NCBI GenBank assembly: GCA_035236585.1
Contig: CP141137.1
Location: 43,918,057 to 43,982,056 of the forward strand
Direction: 5' to 3'
Length of the DNA stretch: 64,000 nucleotides
Source: Warburgia ugandensis
Lineage: Eukaryota > Streptophyta > Magnoliopsida > Canellales > Canellaceae
Shown here: positions 24,026-35,892 of the stretch, in pieces
Numbering within the stretch: position 1 is the stretch's first letter
Layout: each line of letters opens with the position of its first letter
Program-made: the position numbers and the translations under genes
Notes under the pieces: model-generated
The model's database searches: none
The model's input: the letters and a program-made list of their open reading frames with translations, nothing else
Told to the model about the DNA's origin: nothing

Positions 24026-26914
24026 GAATCAAAATAATGAATATCTCCCTCTCCATATTGAGTGATTTTTAGTTGAGGTTAGTCCTCCTCAAGTTAACAC
24101 AACATTATTATATTCAAGAAAACACTTGTGCATCTTGTAAAATCTAATTCTTGAACATGCTATATATGCATTTGGAATATAATTTATGGAATAGTTCTGA
24201 CTTACGTTGTCAATGTCAGCTAGATAGAGAAAAGTACCTTTGAGCCTTCAAAATAGCTATGGCAAAAATAGAACCATAGAAATCTTGAAAGCAAAGTAGT
24301 CAACCCACCACTTTTCACATTCTTTCCCCGGCAATTTACCCGGCAGGTTCACCATACAAGTTTGTGTAATTGATATATTTATATAAGGTGTTTTCTGGTG
24401 AAATTGTGGATATGTATGTAACTGGTTTTATAATGAATGGAGTGGTATACTAGGAACAGAGATATAGCTTGCTGCTGATTATGGGAGGACAATCTACACT
24501 ATCCGTCAAATCACGCCATTTCAACTGAAATTATGTCCCAAATTCTAAAACCCCAAATGTGAAAACTGAGAGAGAGACTGGGTTGTCTGCAAATGGCTAC
24601 CAGCCATTAAAACAACAATAGTGGCCTCCAAACCTTCCCTAACGGCAACCTTACACAACATCCACGCGAATGGAAAGAGCGAGGAACATTTTTTGGGTGA
24701 AAAAGTCGCTAGCTTCTTGTCCACTTTCTTCGTTCCAATAGCAATTCCACTATATGCCCTAGAATTGAAAATTGTTGGAATTTGAAGAATTTACCCTGCC
24801 TCATAATTGTTTAATTCCATCTCCCAATTCCCAAACTCGACCCAAGAATGAAGAATTGATAAGCAGAATTATAAAATACTGAAACAGTATCCGATCATTT
24901 ATAAAATGAAAATGCTCAAAGTATTAAAAATGTTGAAACTCTACCCCAGCCTAAGAGTCAAGAGTTGACATGTAATGGACAATCTCTTCCAACCTTCCTG
25001 CACTGTTCTACTGTCCAAACAAGGAAACTAGCAGAAGCTCACTTATTTTCTGCCTAAAATTTTCTTTTACATGCACCAAGTCCAATTGCGGTTGCTTCTT
25101 TTTCTTTTTTGTCTGAAAGCTTGACCATGTAATGTCATTCAGGAGCTAGGAACTGAATTCAAGAGACGGGCAGAAAGTTTTCTTCCCCAAGATGTCAACA
25201 ACCTCTTAGCACTACATGGATCAGCTTCCAAATCTTTCTAAGAAATCCATATCCTCCACCATCATTACGCAAAATGTAATGGTCATCAACCACCAAACTC
25301 AGAGAACATCTTAGGATCACTCACCCACTTGTAATCGCATACAAAGACTGAGAGACAAGGTTCGGGGGTCAAAGTTCACAAAACGCTCTTGGTGGAAAAA
25401 AAAAATGTGAGCGAAAGATTTCAGGAATCGAATTTGGTCCATGAATTTAAGAAATAGTATAGTTAGAATTCTTGATCTCCCTCAATTCGCAGATCTAAGA
25501 TTTGAATTGATGTTGTTTCATTGATTCCTCTTAAAGATTTCATTTCAATTGAAATTTGATTATTCACGATATAGGATGATCCCTCCCTCCCAAGCATCCA
25601 TGGCCAGGTGGCCAATTAAGCCTAAGTCCACGGGAAGGGAGAAACGCTTCCACTATAGAAATTTGTGCAGAGGTTTACATTAAGGATGAAATGCAGATCA
25701 CTGATTCCAATTTGTAGGAGTTCAGAAATCAGGTCCAAAATCCGGATCTTGATTTCCCAAGATATAAAAAATCGCTCCTTGATCTCTTCCTTGACTTTAG
25801 TCTCTATTTCTGTCATCGGTGGATCTCTCTCTCAATCTCTGTAAATCCGAGTTGATTGACGAGGTGAATTTGCCAAATGGGTATGGACCTATCATTTTAA
25901 ACATCCCAGTTCCACTGCTTCCAGCAATTGACCATTCTATATCAACTCAATGCATTCAAAAGAATAAAACAGATCAAATTCCAACAATTGACAACATTGC
26001 ACACCCAGATTGATTATTGTTTTAAAACCCGAATTTCTTTCAATCAACTCAGTCGATCAAGATCGAAAAGCTGAGTGAAAATTCAAATCGCCACAATGTA
26101 ACTACAGTATCAAAATCAAATGATCTCCACCCAGTTTTCCCCAGTAGACCAAATTCAAAAACAGAGAGAGAAATGTTTTAGCAGCGATATAATGGACTGA
26201 ACAATTCATAGTGATAGTTACAAACAATCAAGAAACTCAGAATAGAAAACAATAATCTGTAGAAGATGCAACGAATCCTGACCAAGCTTCTGGAGGAGTT
26301 CTAACAGGAGATACAGAAAACTTGGATACTGTCCCCGATCTACTGCGATTGTCTTTTCAAGTTTCTGATAAGGTGGCAGGAGGAAGAAGAAGAGAAGACC
26401 GCTGTTTCCTCCCAACTAAACTCGGGAGTTAATTTCGAGATTCTCTACTGTGGTCCGCCGATCAGCGCTTGGCGGGTCATCTCAGACGTTCATCTGCTCT
26501 GTGGAGGATCAACACTTCAGCTTCTCTTGGTGCCATTAGTTTTAAAGAGGTAAGAGTAAAATCCACCGGACAAGGCAGGGTCAGCAGCAGTGAGCAATCC
26601 ATCAATTTGATGAACGGACCTGATCATGCCAATGCTGCAGATAACATTCAAGGGTTAGATAGCTTTTGATGCCTTGTATGATATAACCCTAGTGGGGCCT
26701 GTAAGTTGACTGGTACGGATTATGCTAATGTCACCCAGGTCGGCTAAATTACAAGGTTAGTATTCAGTGTCCCGTTTAATGGCATCTCATGGTGGGGCCT
26801 GATTTGTCTTCCTTCTTTCCTTACCGGGTTCTCTAGTATTCACTCAGTATTGCAACTTTCTAGTTGATAACCAAAGACATGAGTATTGCAACCCTTTGTG
26901 ATACGTAGCCCTTG
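24026..26914. other. Unassigned region
   Basis: No recognisable gene or repeat family. From about 26420 to 26660 the sequence becomes less AT-rich and includes AAAGAGGTAAGAG, a good match to a plant 5' splice site. The open frame there (26469-26669, plus) has no family I recognise. It could be the first exon of a plus-strand transcript, but nothing downstream supports this. Confidence 0.35.
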
Positions 26915-27046
26915 CATATACGGTAACCTTGGAAAATGACAATAACACATCCTATCCGGACCTCCTACGACGAGGAGTATCAGAGTGCCGATGTTCAATG
27001 TCTATCTTGCGTACCTATTTAGAGAAAAGAAAAAGAAAAAAATAAA
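26915..27046 (+). repeat. Duplicated block A, copy 2, left part
   Basis: It matches 10460-10590 (CCTATCC, then CCTCCTA, then GAGTATCAGAG/AAGCATCAAAG). The match stops at the MULE insertion, whose left target copy AAAAATAAA is 27038-27046. Confidence 0.78.
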
Positions 27047-27382
27047 GGGTTTTTTACAAAAAAATTATTATATTTTTGCAAAAAAATTAAATATTTTTTT
27101 AGTTTTACAAATTTGCCATTAAATTTTCATGTGTTTTGTAAAATTGCTATTCTAGTACTTTTCCATCCTCCTTCCTTATTAATTTTTTTTAAATTCCAAT
27201 TTTAACCTTCTTTATTTCTCTTTTAACATGTTCTAACACACTTGCTAATCTCACAAAAGCAAACATAATTAAGTTTCAAACTTTGATCACTGAGTTCAAT
27301 GACTTTCTAATGAAAAGTTTTAGGGGGGTTTATTTAATGGCATATGTATGGCGTTTTTGAGATATCACGTCATATCTCAAAT

Positions 27383-27525
27383 ATGCACCTTATTTAACCG
27401 CGTTATCTGTGGCATATGTGAGATGTGCACCTTATTTAACCACATTATCTGTGGCATATGTGAGATGTGCACCTTATTTAATCGCGTTGTACATGGCATA
27501 TGTGAGATGTGCACTTTATTTAACT
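27383..27525 (+). repeat. 42-bp tandem repeat
   Basis: Three to four units of GTGCACCTTATTTAACC, then TTATCTGTGGCATATGTGAGAT. As 42 is divisible by three, the open frame 27348-27602 reads a 14-residue repeat (ICEMCTLFNRVICG). A related unit in the same orientation recurs at 29309-29350, near the other end of the element. I regard the frame as a by-product. Confidence 0.9.
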
Positions 27526-27699
27526 TTTGTCATGTTGATATGTTTGGTGTTATTTCAAATATGCCAAATGTAGATTCAAGTGTATATTTGCTCCTCTTGT
27601 AGAGAGAGAAAAATGAAAAAAAAAACTGCGTTTTTTAGAGAGAGAGGGGAAAGAGGCCATTTTCAACATTCCCTAGGAGGGTTTGCATTCCTCCATGGG

Positions 27700-28000
27700 C
27701 ATTGATGATGGGGACCGCTTAATAGAAGGTTGTGATTATCTCTAGGATCTTATTTGTTGTTTGCCATTGATGATGGGGACCACTTAATGGAAGGTCCAAA
27801 TTTGCCGCACACCCATTGATGATAGGGACCGCTTAATGAAAGGTCCAAATTTGCTGCATGGGCATTGATGATGGGGACCGCTTAATGGAAGGTCCAAATT
27901 TAAATTTGCCGCATGGGCATTGATGATGTGGACCGCTTAATGGAAGGTCCAAATTTGCCGCACGGCCATTGATGATGGGGACCGCTTAATGGAACTCAAA
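27700..28000 (+). repeat. About 49-bp tandem repeat
   Basis: Six units begin CATTGATGATGGGGACC and continue GCTTAATGGAAGGTCC, then AAATTTGCCGCA. The first unit is expanded after AAGGT, the fourth has AAATTT duplicated, and the last is diverged. The units are adjacent with no unique spacers. Confidence 0.93.
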
Positions 28001-29337
28001 TGTGCCACAAATGACACGCCATTAATGTGTCAAGCTGGTCCCACCAAATGTACCACTCCATTTGGCAGAAATCAAACTAAAGTTGGAAATCCTCATTGTT
28101 GGTGTCTATGATAATATAACGAATCCAAAGGCTAGAATTATTTGATATGTGAGATTTTCTCCTCACGACCTATCTAAGGTGAACCTTTTATTTGCTAAAA
28201 GTATTGCTATCGATTGGTCATTCAACAGGATATATTTCTCTCTTTTAATATGGGCCTATAATGATTCTACTTGTAGCAATTTGGCTCCGGTGAATCAAAA
28301 GTATGTCCAAATCTACATTCTTAAGAATCTCGATCAACGAGTTTAGATATAGGCCTCGGCTATAATATGGATCCTATTGGAACACAATAAACGGCCGAGA
28401 TTAATTAAAGCACGGGCCTTACTTAATTCTTAATCACCAAAGCACTGGGCCTTACTTAATTCTTAACTGCAAGTGGTTGTTGGTTTAAGTAACGAAGCCG
28501 ACATGACAGATGGGTTCCGCTTGATGAACTTGGCTAGGGGTGCGAGCAATTCGGTTCGATCCTGGTTCCATGGAAAACCACTACTATACCGTTTTTGTTC
28601 GCGAGTTCGCCTCCTAGTCTAAAAATCATTTCCCATTCCATTTGTTATGGTTTGATTATCGCATTTAACTGTTTTAATATAAAATATATGTACAAAAAAT
28701 AGGTTATGCATTATTTTTGTTTATCGAATTGTTTATATAGCAAGTATTTATATATTTATTATTTAACAGATGAGTGGAATGGATCACCAAATTGTGAGCA
28801 CTCCTCTTGTACATTTAGCCCTGCATTGTTCCCGCCATCTAGCAAGAGGAATGCTATGAAGCCCCACTTTTTGAGTCCAACCGCTTGGACGATCTAACCC
28901 ATTCATCTACTTGGCCCAATTTTGATTTATAACACCCCACTTTTGGATAATCCGACCTTTTATCCACTACCCTCTTCTGATATCTTGCAAGTTCACCAAG
29001 GGAGAAAATAATATGGTTGCAAGAAGCACTCCTAATAATCAATTTTTGCTGGCTACATTTCATCGATTATGAAATTCTTCGAGGACCTTTTACTTTCTCA
29101 AGATCTTTCAATTATGTTATTTAACAAGGAAATGAGGGTATTATACATACAATTTTGCAACATTTGATACCACACAAATGCATATACAACAAAGGTACCA
29201 TAAAGTCCCTAGGCCTTAGGAATATCATAGTATAGATGAATGCCCCAGATCATTGATGACTATTAAGGTACTAGTTGATATCATGACATATGCTAGAAAT
29301 GCAGCTTATTTAACTGTGTTCATATCTGAGGCATATC

Positions 29338-29490
29338 TCAAATATCATAAAAAATATCACTAGAGATATCGCTGGAGATATCACAAAACAAATATCACAT
29401 ATCTGAGATATCATACAAGATATCACAGAATATATGATACACATCTCAGATATCACACAAGATATCATCAGAGATATCACAGGAGACATG
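29338..29490. repeat. GATATC-rich palindromic cluster
   Basis: GAGATATCAC, ACAAGATATCA and TCAGATATCA recur about every 15-30 bases. A related stretch, GAGATATCACGTCATATCTC, is at 27359-27378 near the opposite end, as expected for subterminal repeats of a DNA transposon. Confidence 0.75.
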
Positions 29491-30201
29491 CCAACAAAAT
29501 GCCAGACAAGTGCAGTTAAATAAACCCCCCTTAGTGAAATTTGGTATCTAATAAAATTTGATAACAAAGAATATAATGGTACATTAGATTTCAATAAAAA
29601 CCAACTAATAGTAAAATATTCAATCACAAATATGCCATATTCACCAATGCGCGTAATAGTACCTCTTAAGCTTCTTCAATGAAATACAACAATTTAAACT
29701 TTGATTTCTCACTAAAAATTGACACAAAACTTTTCCCAACACAAATTAGAACATAATCAACACTTTGGATTGATAAAGAACACAATAAATTACAGAAAAA
29801 TTCAAGTTTAAACATAAGTAAATTATTGTTATTGTTCATGCTATTTGCAACGAAAAGCAAACTTTAAGCTCTTTGTTAGATGCCTTTTTGAATGAAAATT
29901 GAAAATCTTAAACTTGAGTCTTCTTCTTGTTAATATCTTCTATCAGCATGATCAATTTTAGAGATTTATGTTGATTAACAAAGCAAAAAATCAAGCATAA
30001 TAATAGGTCCTTGGAACATATTGATAGAGAGAAATAGAGAAAGGGTAATATTAAAATAAAAAATAAAAAAACTAACAGAATGATAATTTTGCAAACCTCA
30101 AGAAAACTTAATGAGAAATTTGCAAAACTTAAAAAGCATTAGACTTTTCAGCAAAAATGCCAAAACGTAATGACATTTTTGTAAAAAAGCTCAAAAATAA
30201 A

Positions 30202-30540
30202 AATAAAAGTTTAGAATGGAAATGGTATATATATAGTATATATAGACTCCGTACTTGATTTATCAGTCTTTTATTGTTGTTAATTAATAGCTTTTGCAGC
30301 ATTATAACCACTGCTATATAGCTAATTAGATATAAGAGTAGAATGAAGAAACAAGGGTTATACGACCTCCAGATATTGGGTATCTTATTAGTTATATTTG
30401 TTTTATTTTTGAACGGTTATTATTAATTTTTTTCATGGTTGTTAATTTCTTAGTTATATTTTACTATTCATTTATGAACAATACTAAAGCTTGTAACTAC
30501 GGTAGCACAAACCAACGATTAAGTTCAAGCAATCTTCCAT
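30202..30540 (+). repeat. Duplicated block A, copy 2, right part
   Basis: This continues the match to 10600-10930 after the MULE. It ends AGCAATCTTCCA, which preserves the empty copia target site. Confidence 0.82.
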
Positions 30541-31024
30541 GTTGATTTCAGCTAAGGATTGACTAGATATCTTACAATTAAAATCTCTCTTTTTTTCAAT
30601 CGGGTTTCTCCGGCACCGTGAACCCAGTTATCATCAGGTGTACTGAGAGAACCCAAGTACTCTTTTTCAGATCCATGAAAGAACTCTCGAAGATCTTTCT
30701 TCCTTTTAGAAGACGAATGAGTAAAACAATCAACCTATCGATATTGGAAGACCAAAAAGATTCTTCCGGTGTAACTAGTATATTTTTAACATCTAATAAT
30801 TAGATCTGGTAGTCATTCGAATTAAGAACAAAAGCTCGTTAGCATTTGCTATGACTATTAACTTAGTCATTTGGTGCATAATTGACACCTTGTTGATTCA
30901 TTGGTCTATATATTTTCCTTTCTTAATGTCAATATTATATATATAATTAAGGAAAGAATCACGGATCCTAACAGTTCTTGGAGCATTTCTCGTTTTGCTC
31001 TTGTTACCAACTTACCATTACTTA
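30541..31024. other. Spacer between blocks A and B, copy 2
   Basis: The short open frame at 30618-30803 (61 codons) has [20 protein letters not shown]. It could be a remnant of a real coding sequence, but I cannot place it in a family. Confidence 0.35.
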
Positions 31025-31352
31025 AATTGTCTCACATGCATCAACGTACTTTTTCATTTTTCAAGAATGCTAATAAGACGGACAGCAAGTAAGGAATAGT
31101 TTGTACCTGCTCGTACGCTTAGAAAATTTTACTATATTTGGGACCATCGCCTAGTTGGCCACCTCATGGATTGGGCAATGGAAGAAACATGGGGATCGGA
31201 CAATCCTAACCTGCAACTTATTATTATTTTTTCATTAATTGTCAATTTGGTGGTCATTGATTGGATAATTTTGATACTCACGTCACCACAAGATTTTTCA
31301 ACTGGTCCACCCACTTGCCACATGGGATGCTGAAAGCCGCAGCTGCATTGTG
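31025..31352 (+). repeat. Duplicated block B, copy 2
   Basis: This is the counterpart of 17165-17487. The similarity starts near GCATCAACGTACTTTTTCAT and ends near GCTGCATTGTGGATTGAG. Confidence 0.8.
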
Positions 31353-33016
31353 GATTGAGGATGTATATTTTTCACTTGTAAATAATGTGCTCGTTTAGGA
31401 AACTTGTTTTTATCGTATTCCTTCTATTTCATAATAGAAAATTAAACTGATTTTCTACTATAAAATAGAAAAATAAAATGGAAACAATGAAAGAAGTTTC
31501 CCAAACACGCACATAAGTTTGCAAAACTACATGCGGGGTCTACTCTCTTCAATGATCTAAACCATCTGTCTTGTAAGCACAGTTCTATATTCTCCAATAT
31601 AAAACCAGTTCACATTTCTAAACTCTGATTTGTGGCCTAGTAATAGGGAATAAATGGTTTGACTTCATAAAAAATTCCCAGAGTCATAACAGTACATTTT
31701 TACGAATAATTTGAGTTAGCTATATGTGATATTGCAATTCAAATAACACGATTATAACTCTCCACAAGGATGTGTGAGGTGGATGCGCATATTCCCTTGT
31801 AGGAAATATAAGCGGCCAAAAATTATAGGGCTACTCTTTTCGATGATCCAAATGACCTATGTAGTAAGCCAAGCTATGGTTGAAGCACCAAATTAGTGCC
31901 TCTTAACTTCTAGTCTTTATAAGGATGGGTGCAAAAGAAATACAGATAGCAATTATCTATTTTCATGTATGAAAACCCACTTATCGAAACCTTACAATTA
32001 CCAAATTGTACGAAAATTGGCTAGATCAATCAATATATAAGTTCTTATCTAACCAAACAAATAAAACTGCCAAGTAGGTAGTATTGAAAGGTCTAAAACT
32101 TGCTTGAAATCAGTTTTATAACGTGATTTGTTTAGTAGCTCACTTTTTACAACATAAATTGGTTCATTATTGATATATGAAGATATCTTTCAAAGCGTCA
32201 CCTTGATTGAATAAGCATTTATAACCTTTGAAACCTTGTTGTTTAACATTTAGATATAGTGTTAGCATGTTCTCTCTTTTATCTTCTAGGTATATGTAGC
32301 TTTACGATAGCCTTAACCAAAATAATAATATGCCTTTCTTGTGTACATTGAGAAGATGCAGAACAGTATAGGACATAGATCTTACATCCCTTTAGTAGTT
32401 TGACGTTGAAGGAAAAGACATATTTTTCCATTGACCATTTCACTTTTAAAAGGCATGAGCTTTAACTCTATTGGGATCATGCATATCTTGTATAGACATA
32501 GTTATCATGAAGGTATAGGTGGGTCCATAGAGTTTTTGTCTTTCTAGGACTATTCATGATAAGGCCTACGCGGATAGAGTCATCTTCACCTCAGAATTTA
32601 TGTATAGAGCCCATCATGTTAGAATTATCATCACCTCAGGACTTTTTCTCATAGCTAACGCTTACCAGGTTAGAATTATCAACTGTGTTGAACTACTCCC
32701 ATAAAGTAAAAATCTTTGCATAGCCACTCTTGCATGATAAAGTTCTACCAATTTTTTATGATTTAACATGTAGGTGTTCAACCTTTTATGAACTATTGAC
32801 ATCCAGGCTTACCATATTTGCAAGGACTATCTACACAAGGATCATCACCTTTGATGGATAATGCATGGCTAATATATGTTACCTTTTAGTTTTGACTTTA
32901 ACCCTTGTATAGCACTTCGATCTATTATAGGTTGATCGTAAACATTAGACTCAGGCTAGATAAACAATTACCGTTGGATTTAAGTTAGATACATCATATA
33001 TTTAGGCTAAATGAAC
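31353..33016. other. Unassigned region
   Basis: No gene is seen. Two related segments (about 31535-31585 and 31825-31875) share CTACTCT(C/T)TTC(A/G)ATGATC. From about 32880 the text becomes a degenerate repeat like TTAGGCTAGAT, then GTTGGATTTAAG, which resumes after the solo LTR at 35711. Confidence 0.4.
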
Positions 33017-33021
33017 CATGG

Positions 33022-35710
33022 TGTAATGACCCCAATTTTTGTAATATTAAAAGCCCATAAAAAGTTTAGTTTTAAAGATAAGGGTATTTTGATCATTTTA
33101 CTAGTTTCCTTGACTAAACTCAGGAATTTGGTCCTAAAAGGTGATTCCATTAGATGCATCTCGGAAAAAGGAATTCAACGAGACCAAAATCACCCAAAAC
33201 GGAGTTAAAATGAGGAAGATATGACCCTTTGAAGTTCGGGGGCAAAACTGTAAATTTCACAAAAACGACTTAACCTGAAAAACACAGGTGCCCGTTTTGA
33301 TACGGGCACCCCGTCGTCTTCAAGCTCCTAGAGGCTTCTGGAACGGCGGTGTTTCAAGGAGAAACCACCGCCATTCTGGAGGATTCCCCATTGCCATTCA
33401 AAGGCGGTCAGAACCCTCTTTAAAAGCCCTATAAATAGAGCTCTTGGGTGCGTCTAATGGCAGCCCAAAACCTTGGAGAAAACCCATCGTAGAGCAGTGA
33501 CCAAGAGGGGAAAACATGGAGAGAAAACCAGCCACGAAGCAGGTACGCTCAAAAACTCCCCAAACCCATCTCACCCACAATCCTAGGCTCGGTTTTCCTA
33601 GGTTTTTGCATAAAAATCTATGGGGAATAGGTCTCTAGGGAGTCACCAAGGACCCTGGGACGTCCCTAGGGCCGCACTGGTTCCTCAGGGATGAACCAGG
33701 GCATCCTAAGGATGCCCCGGTCCCCCAACGACGGAGACTGCCTGCTCCAGACGAGACGCGTCGAATGCGTTTGAGAAGAAAACCAACGGGAGCGTCCGTG
33801 GACGCGCCCGCTAAAGAGGAAGACGGCTGAGAAGTAGCGCGGGTCTGCAGACGCGCACGCCGTAGATGCGCAGCGTACTAGCAGAGCATCGTTTTTTTGG
33901 TTGTTAAGGAAGCCAGGGCGCATGACGCTGACGCGCAGCGCCCTATCATTCTGACCTTTTGTCTTTAAGTACTCTATGTACATACAACACTAAAACGCTT
34001 ATAACTTGAGATCTAGAGCTCTGATTGAGGCTCCGCAAAAGGCGTTGTGTCCATATCGACGACGTGGACACAGACAAACTATAAAATCCCTAATCAAATC
34101 CCAATCAAAGTAGGGCATGACCCTTAGAATAGGATGGTGGCACGTGGCCACTACTACTTTGGAAAACTGAGGATACCAAGGCCCAAGTAGGACCTTAGGA
34201 CACCCATAGGCATAGGGATGGACCCCTAATGCCTAAGTAATAAGACCCAACTGCTCTAAACCCATCAAAGATAGGTTAAACTAACCTTGAGTCCCCAAAC
34301 GATGTTCAGGAGCGTACAAGGACAAAGGGGTTAACGCGACCCAGTCAGGTAGGTGCTCTATCACTATTAGATTCTTTTAAAAGATCTATTATTGTTTTGA
34401 GAACATATGTTATAAGCATATGACTTGTTTAGCATGACTTGATTCAGCATGCATATGATAAACGTTTTGTACATAGACATGTTCGTAAAAGAATTGCATA
34501 AACATTATGCACACATATGTTTTGTAAACAAGTGCATACATTACATAAGTACTTGCAAAGATTGCATGTCCTTGAGGGTTTCCAAAAGACGCTGGAGTGC
34601 CGAGGGCTAGGCAGTTGTGAAGAACCCAAAGAGGACTGGTTTTGAACAGAGGTTTTTGGCTTATTTGATCATACATGATTTGGGCTTGTAAGCTCGTGGG
34701 TGCTATGCTAAAGGGTGTGGGTTGGCCACCCAGCCTCTACCACTATTAGGTGGATGGGTACCACGCCCAAAAAGGGCATGTCCCTACTTCAACTGCATGT
34801 GGTACAGGGGGCTACCACTGGTGTCACGGCATTAGGTCGAAGTGTCATATGCCCCGTGGAGGTATATGATCCTATGTCCCTAGGTACCTGGGGACCACAC
34901 GACGGTGAGGTCGTGGGCATAGTGGGACCCTATGGTTTCGTGGATTTATGTGCATTGCATATGGCATAATATAAGGTTGGTCGACCATACCATGATAGAT
35001 ATCCATGAGTTGGATTCCATGAAGCATCTGATGCATATCATGATGTTATGACATATTTTTATGATTATGATGTATGATACTTTCAACTTGGATTATGATA
35101 TTTCTTTAAGTCGTCAATATTTCGATTTGGCAATGGCTTTTAATATTGATATTGAATGTGATTATTCGTACAACATGCATATGTTTTTATGAGCACATGA
35201 TTTTAAAGATTGCATGCATTATAAAACTAATAGTGATAGACTCCTACTGAGTATATTATATACTCACCCAATCCTTAACATTTTTCAGACATCAGTAAGT
35301 ACTCAAGGACAGGATATGTCCGTATATATCATGGTTCAGGACATCTTCACTCACAAAAAGAGGACATTTATGTTAGTGCTATGAGCAAGTGAATCCAAAA
35401 GGAAACAAATACACATGTAAGTAAACTCTCAACCCTTTGGACATGTGTTTGTACTTAGTTACAGATGGGCTGTGCATTGTGACTGGAAAGACCTGGGGAA
35501 AAACATTCATGATTTCTGAAGTTTTTCAAAAACTACCTTAGTTGTTGTGAAAGCAAATGACACTCGGGGTTTTCAAAAATGAGTTTAAAACTAAAGGTTT
35601 TTCGCTGCATTGTATGGTTTTTATAAAATGGTTTTCAAATAGGGATGCATCCCGCCTTAGGAAATTAGGTATTGCATTTAAAAATGCATGAGAAAACCCG
35701 GGTCGTCACA
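33022..35710 (+). mobile_element. Solo LTR of a Ty3/gypsy-like element
   Basis: It begins TGTAATGACCCC and ends CCCGGGTCGTCACA, the inverted end pattern of large plant gypsy LTRs (possibly the Del/Tekay group; the clade is inferred from style only). The 5-bp target duplication CATGG is perfect (33017-33021 and 35711-35715). Length is 2689 bp, with no coding domain. The internal region was lost, most simply by recombination between two LTRs. Short open frames inside it are not genes. Confidence 0.88.
33429..33439 (+). promoter_or_regulatory. TATA box of the solo LTR
   Basis: CTATAAATAGA is a near-ideal plant TATA box. A leader of about 85 bases would follow before CAGGTACGC (GT at 33543), a good 5' splice-site match. 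Confidence 0.6.
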
Positions 35711-35715
35711 CATGG

Positions 35716-35892
35716 CTCTTGACTTAAGCTAAATCAATTATAACTGTAGGATTTAGGTTAAGTGGATCATGACTTTTTACTTAAGCTAGATAACTTGGCT
35801 TAGTATTTGTTGTAGGCTAGATCAATAGTGTGTGTGTGTGTGTGCGTGTGTGTGCGTGCACGTGTGTGTGTCATCCACACACACTTATGGAG
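35716..35892. repeat. Spacer between solo LTRs, with (GT)n
   Basis: The left part repeats ACTTAAGCTAGAT/GGATTTAGGTTAAG-like units related to 32920-33016, so the first LTR landed inside this minisatellite. An imperfect (GT)n tract follows at 35828-35871. The second LTR's target copy TGGAG ends the spacer. Confidence 0.7.

Larger units (their letters stand above)
27323..29530. mobile_element. PIF/Harbinger-like non-autonomous element nested in the MULE
   Basis: The inverted ends share GGGGGGTTTATTTAA exactly and continue as a diverged terminal repeat for about 40 bases (GGCATATGTATGGCGTTTTT against GCACTTGTCTGGCATTTTG). TTA flanks both ends (27320-27322 and 29531-29533), which fits the 3-bp duplication of PIF/Harbinger elements. 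Length is 2208 bp. It carries two tandem arrays and palindromic GATATC clusters, but no transposase motif. Segments at 28350-29100 are unassigned. A TTA match alone could be chance; the case rests on the inverted ends. Confidence 0.68.
27047..30192. mobile_element. Non-autonomous MULE-like element with a nested insertion
   Basis: The left end GGGTTTTTTACAAAAA and the right end, read in reverse as GAGCTTTTTTACAAAAATG, are terminal inverted repeats. They stay similar for about 110 bases, for example ACAAATTTGCCATTAAATTT against GCAAATTTCTCATTAAGTTT. The flanking duplication AAAAATAAA is perfect over 9 bp (27038-27046 and 30193-30201), as expected for Mutator-like elements. The A-rich target makes the duplication weaker evidence alone, but the uninterrupted block A copy at 10460-10930 confirms the insertion. 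No transposase is seen. The right arm outside the nested element is 29534-30192. Confidence 0.82.

Noticed and set aside
27700-28000. CRISPR-like array
   Set aside because: The units are adjacent, diverged and lack unique spacers. The DNA is plant nuclear and there are no cas genes, so this is a minisatellite.
28535-28900. Possible hAT left end (TAGGGGTGCGAG with CGGTTCGAT nearby)
   Set aside because: No convincing right terminus or 8-bp duplication was found. The partial CTTGGC match near 28909 is too short.
30618-30803. 61-codon frame resembling a real protein fragment
   Set aside because: I could not assign a family. An organelle-DNA origin crossed my mind but I have no sequence support for it.
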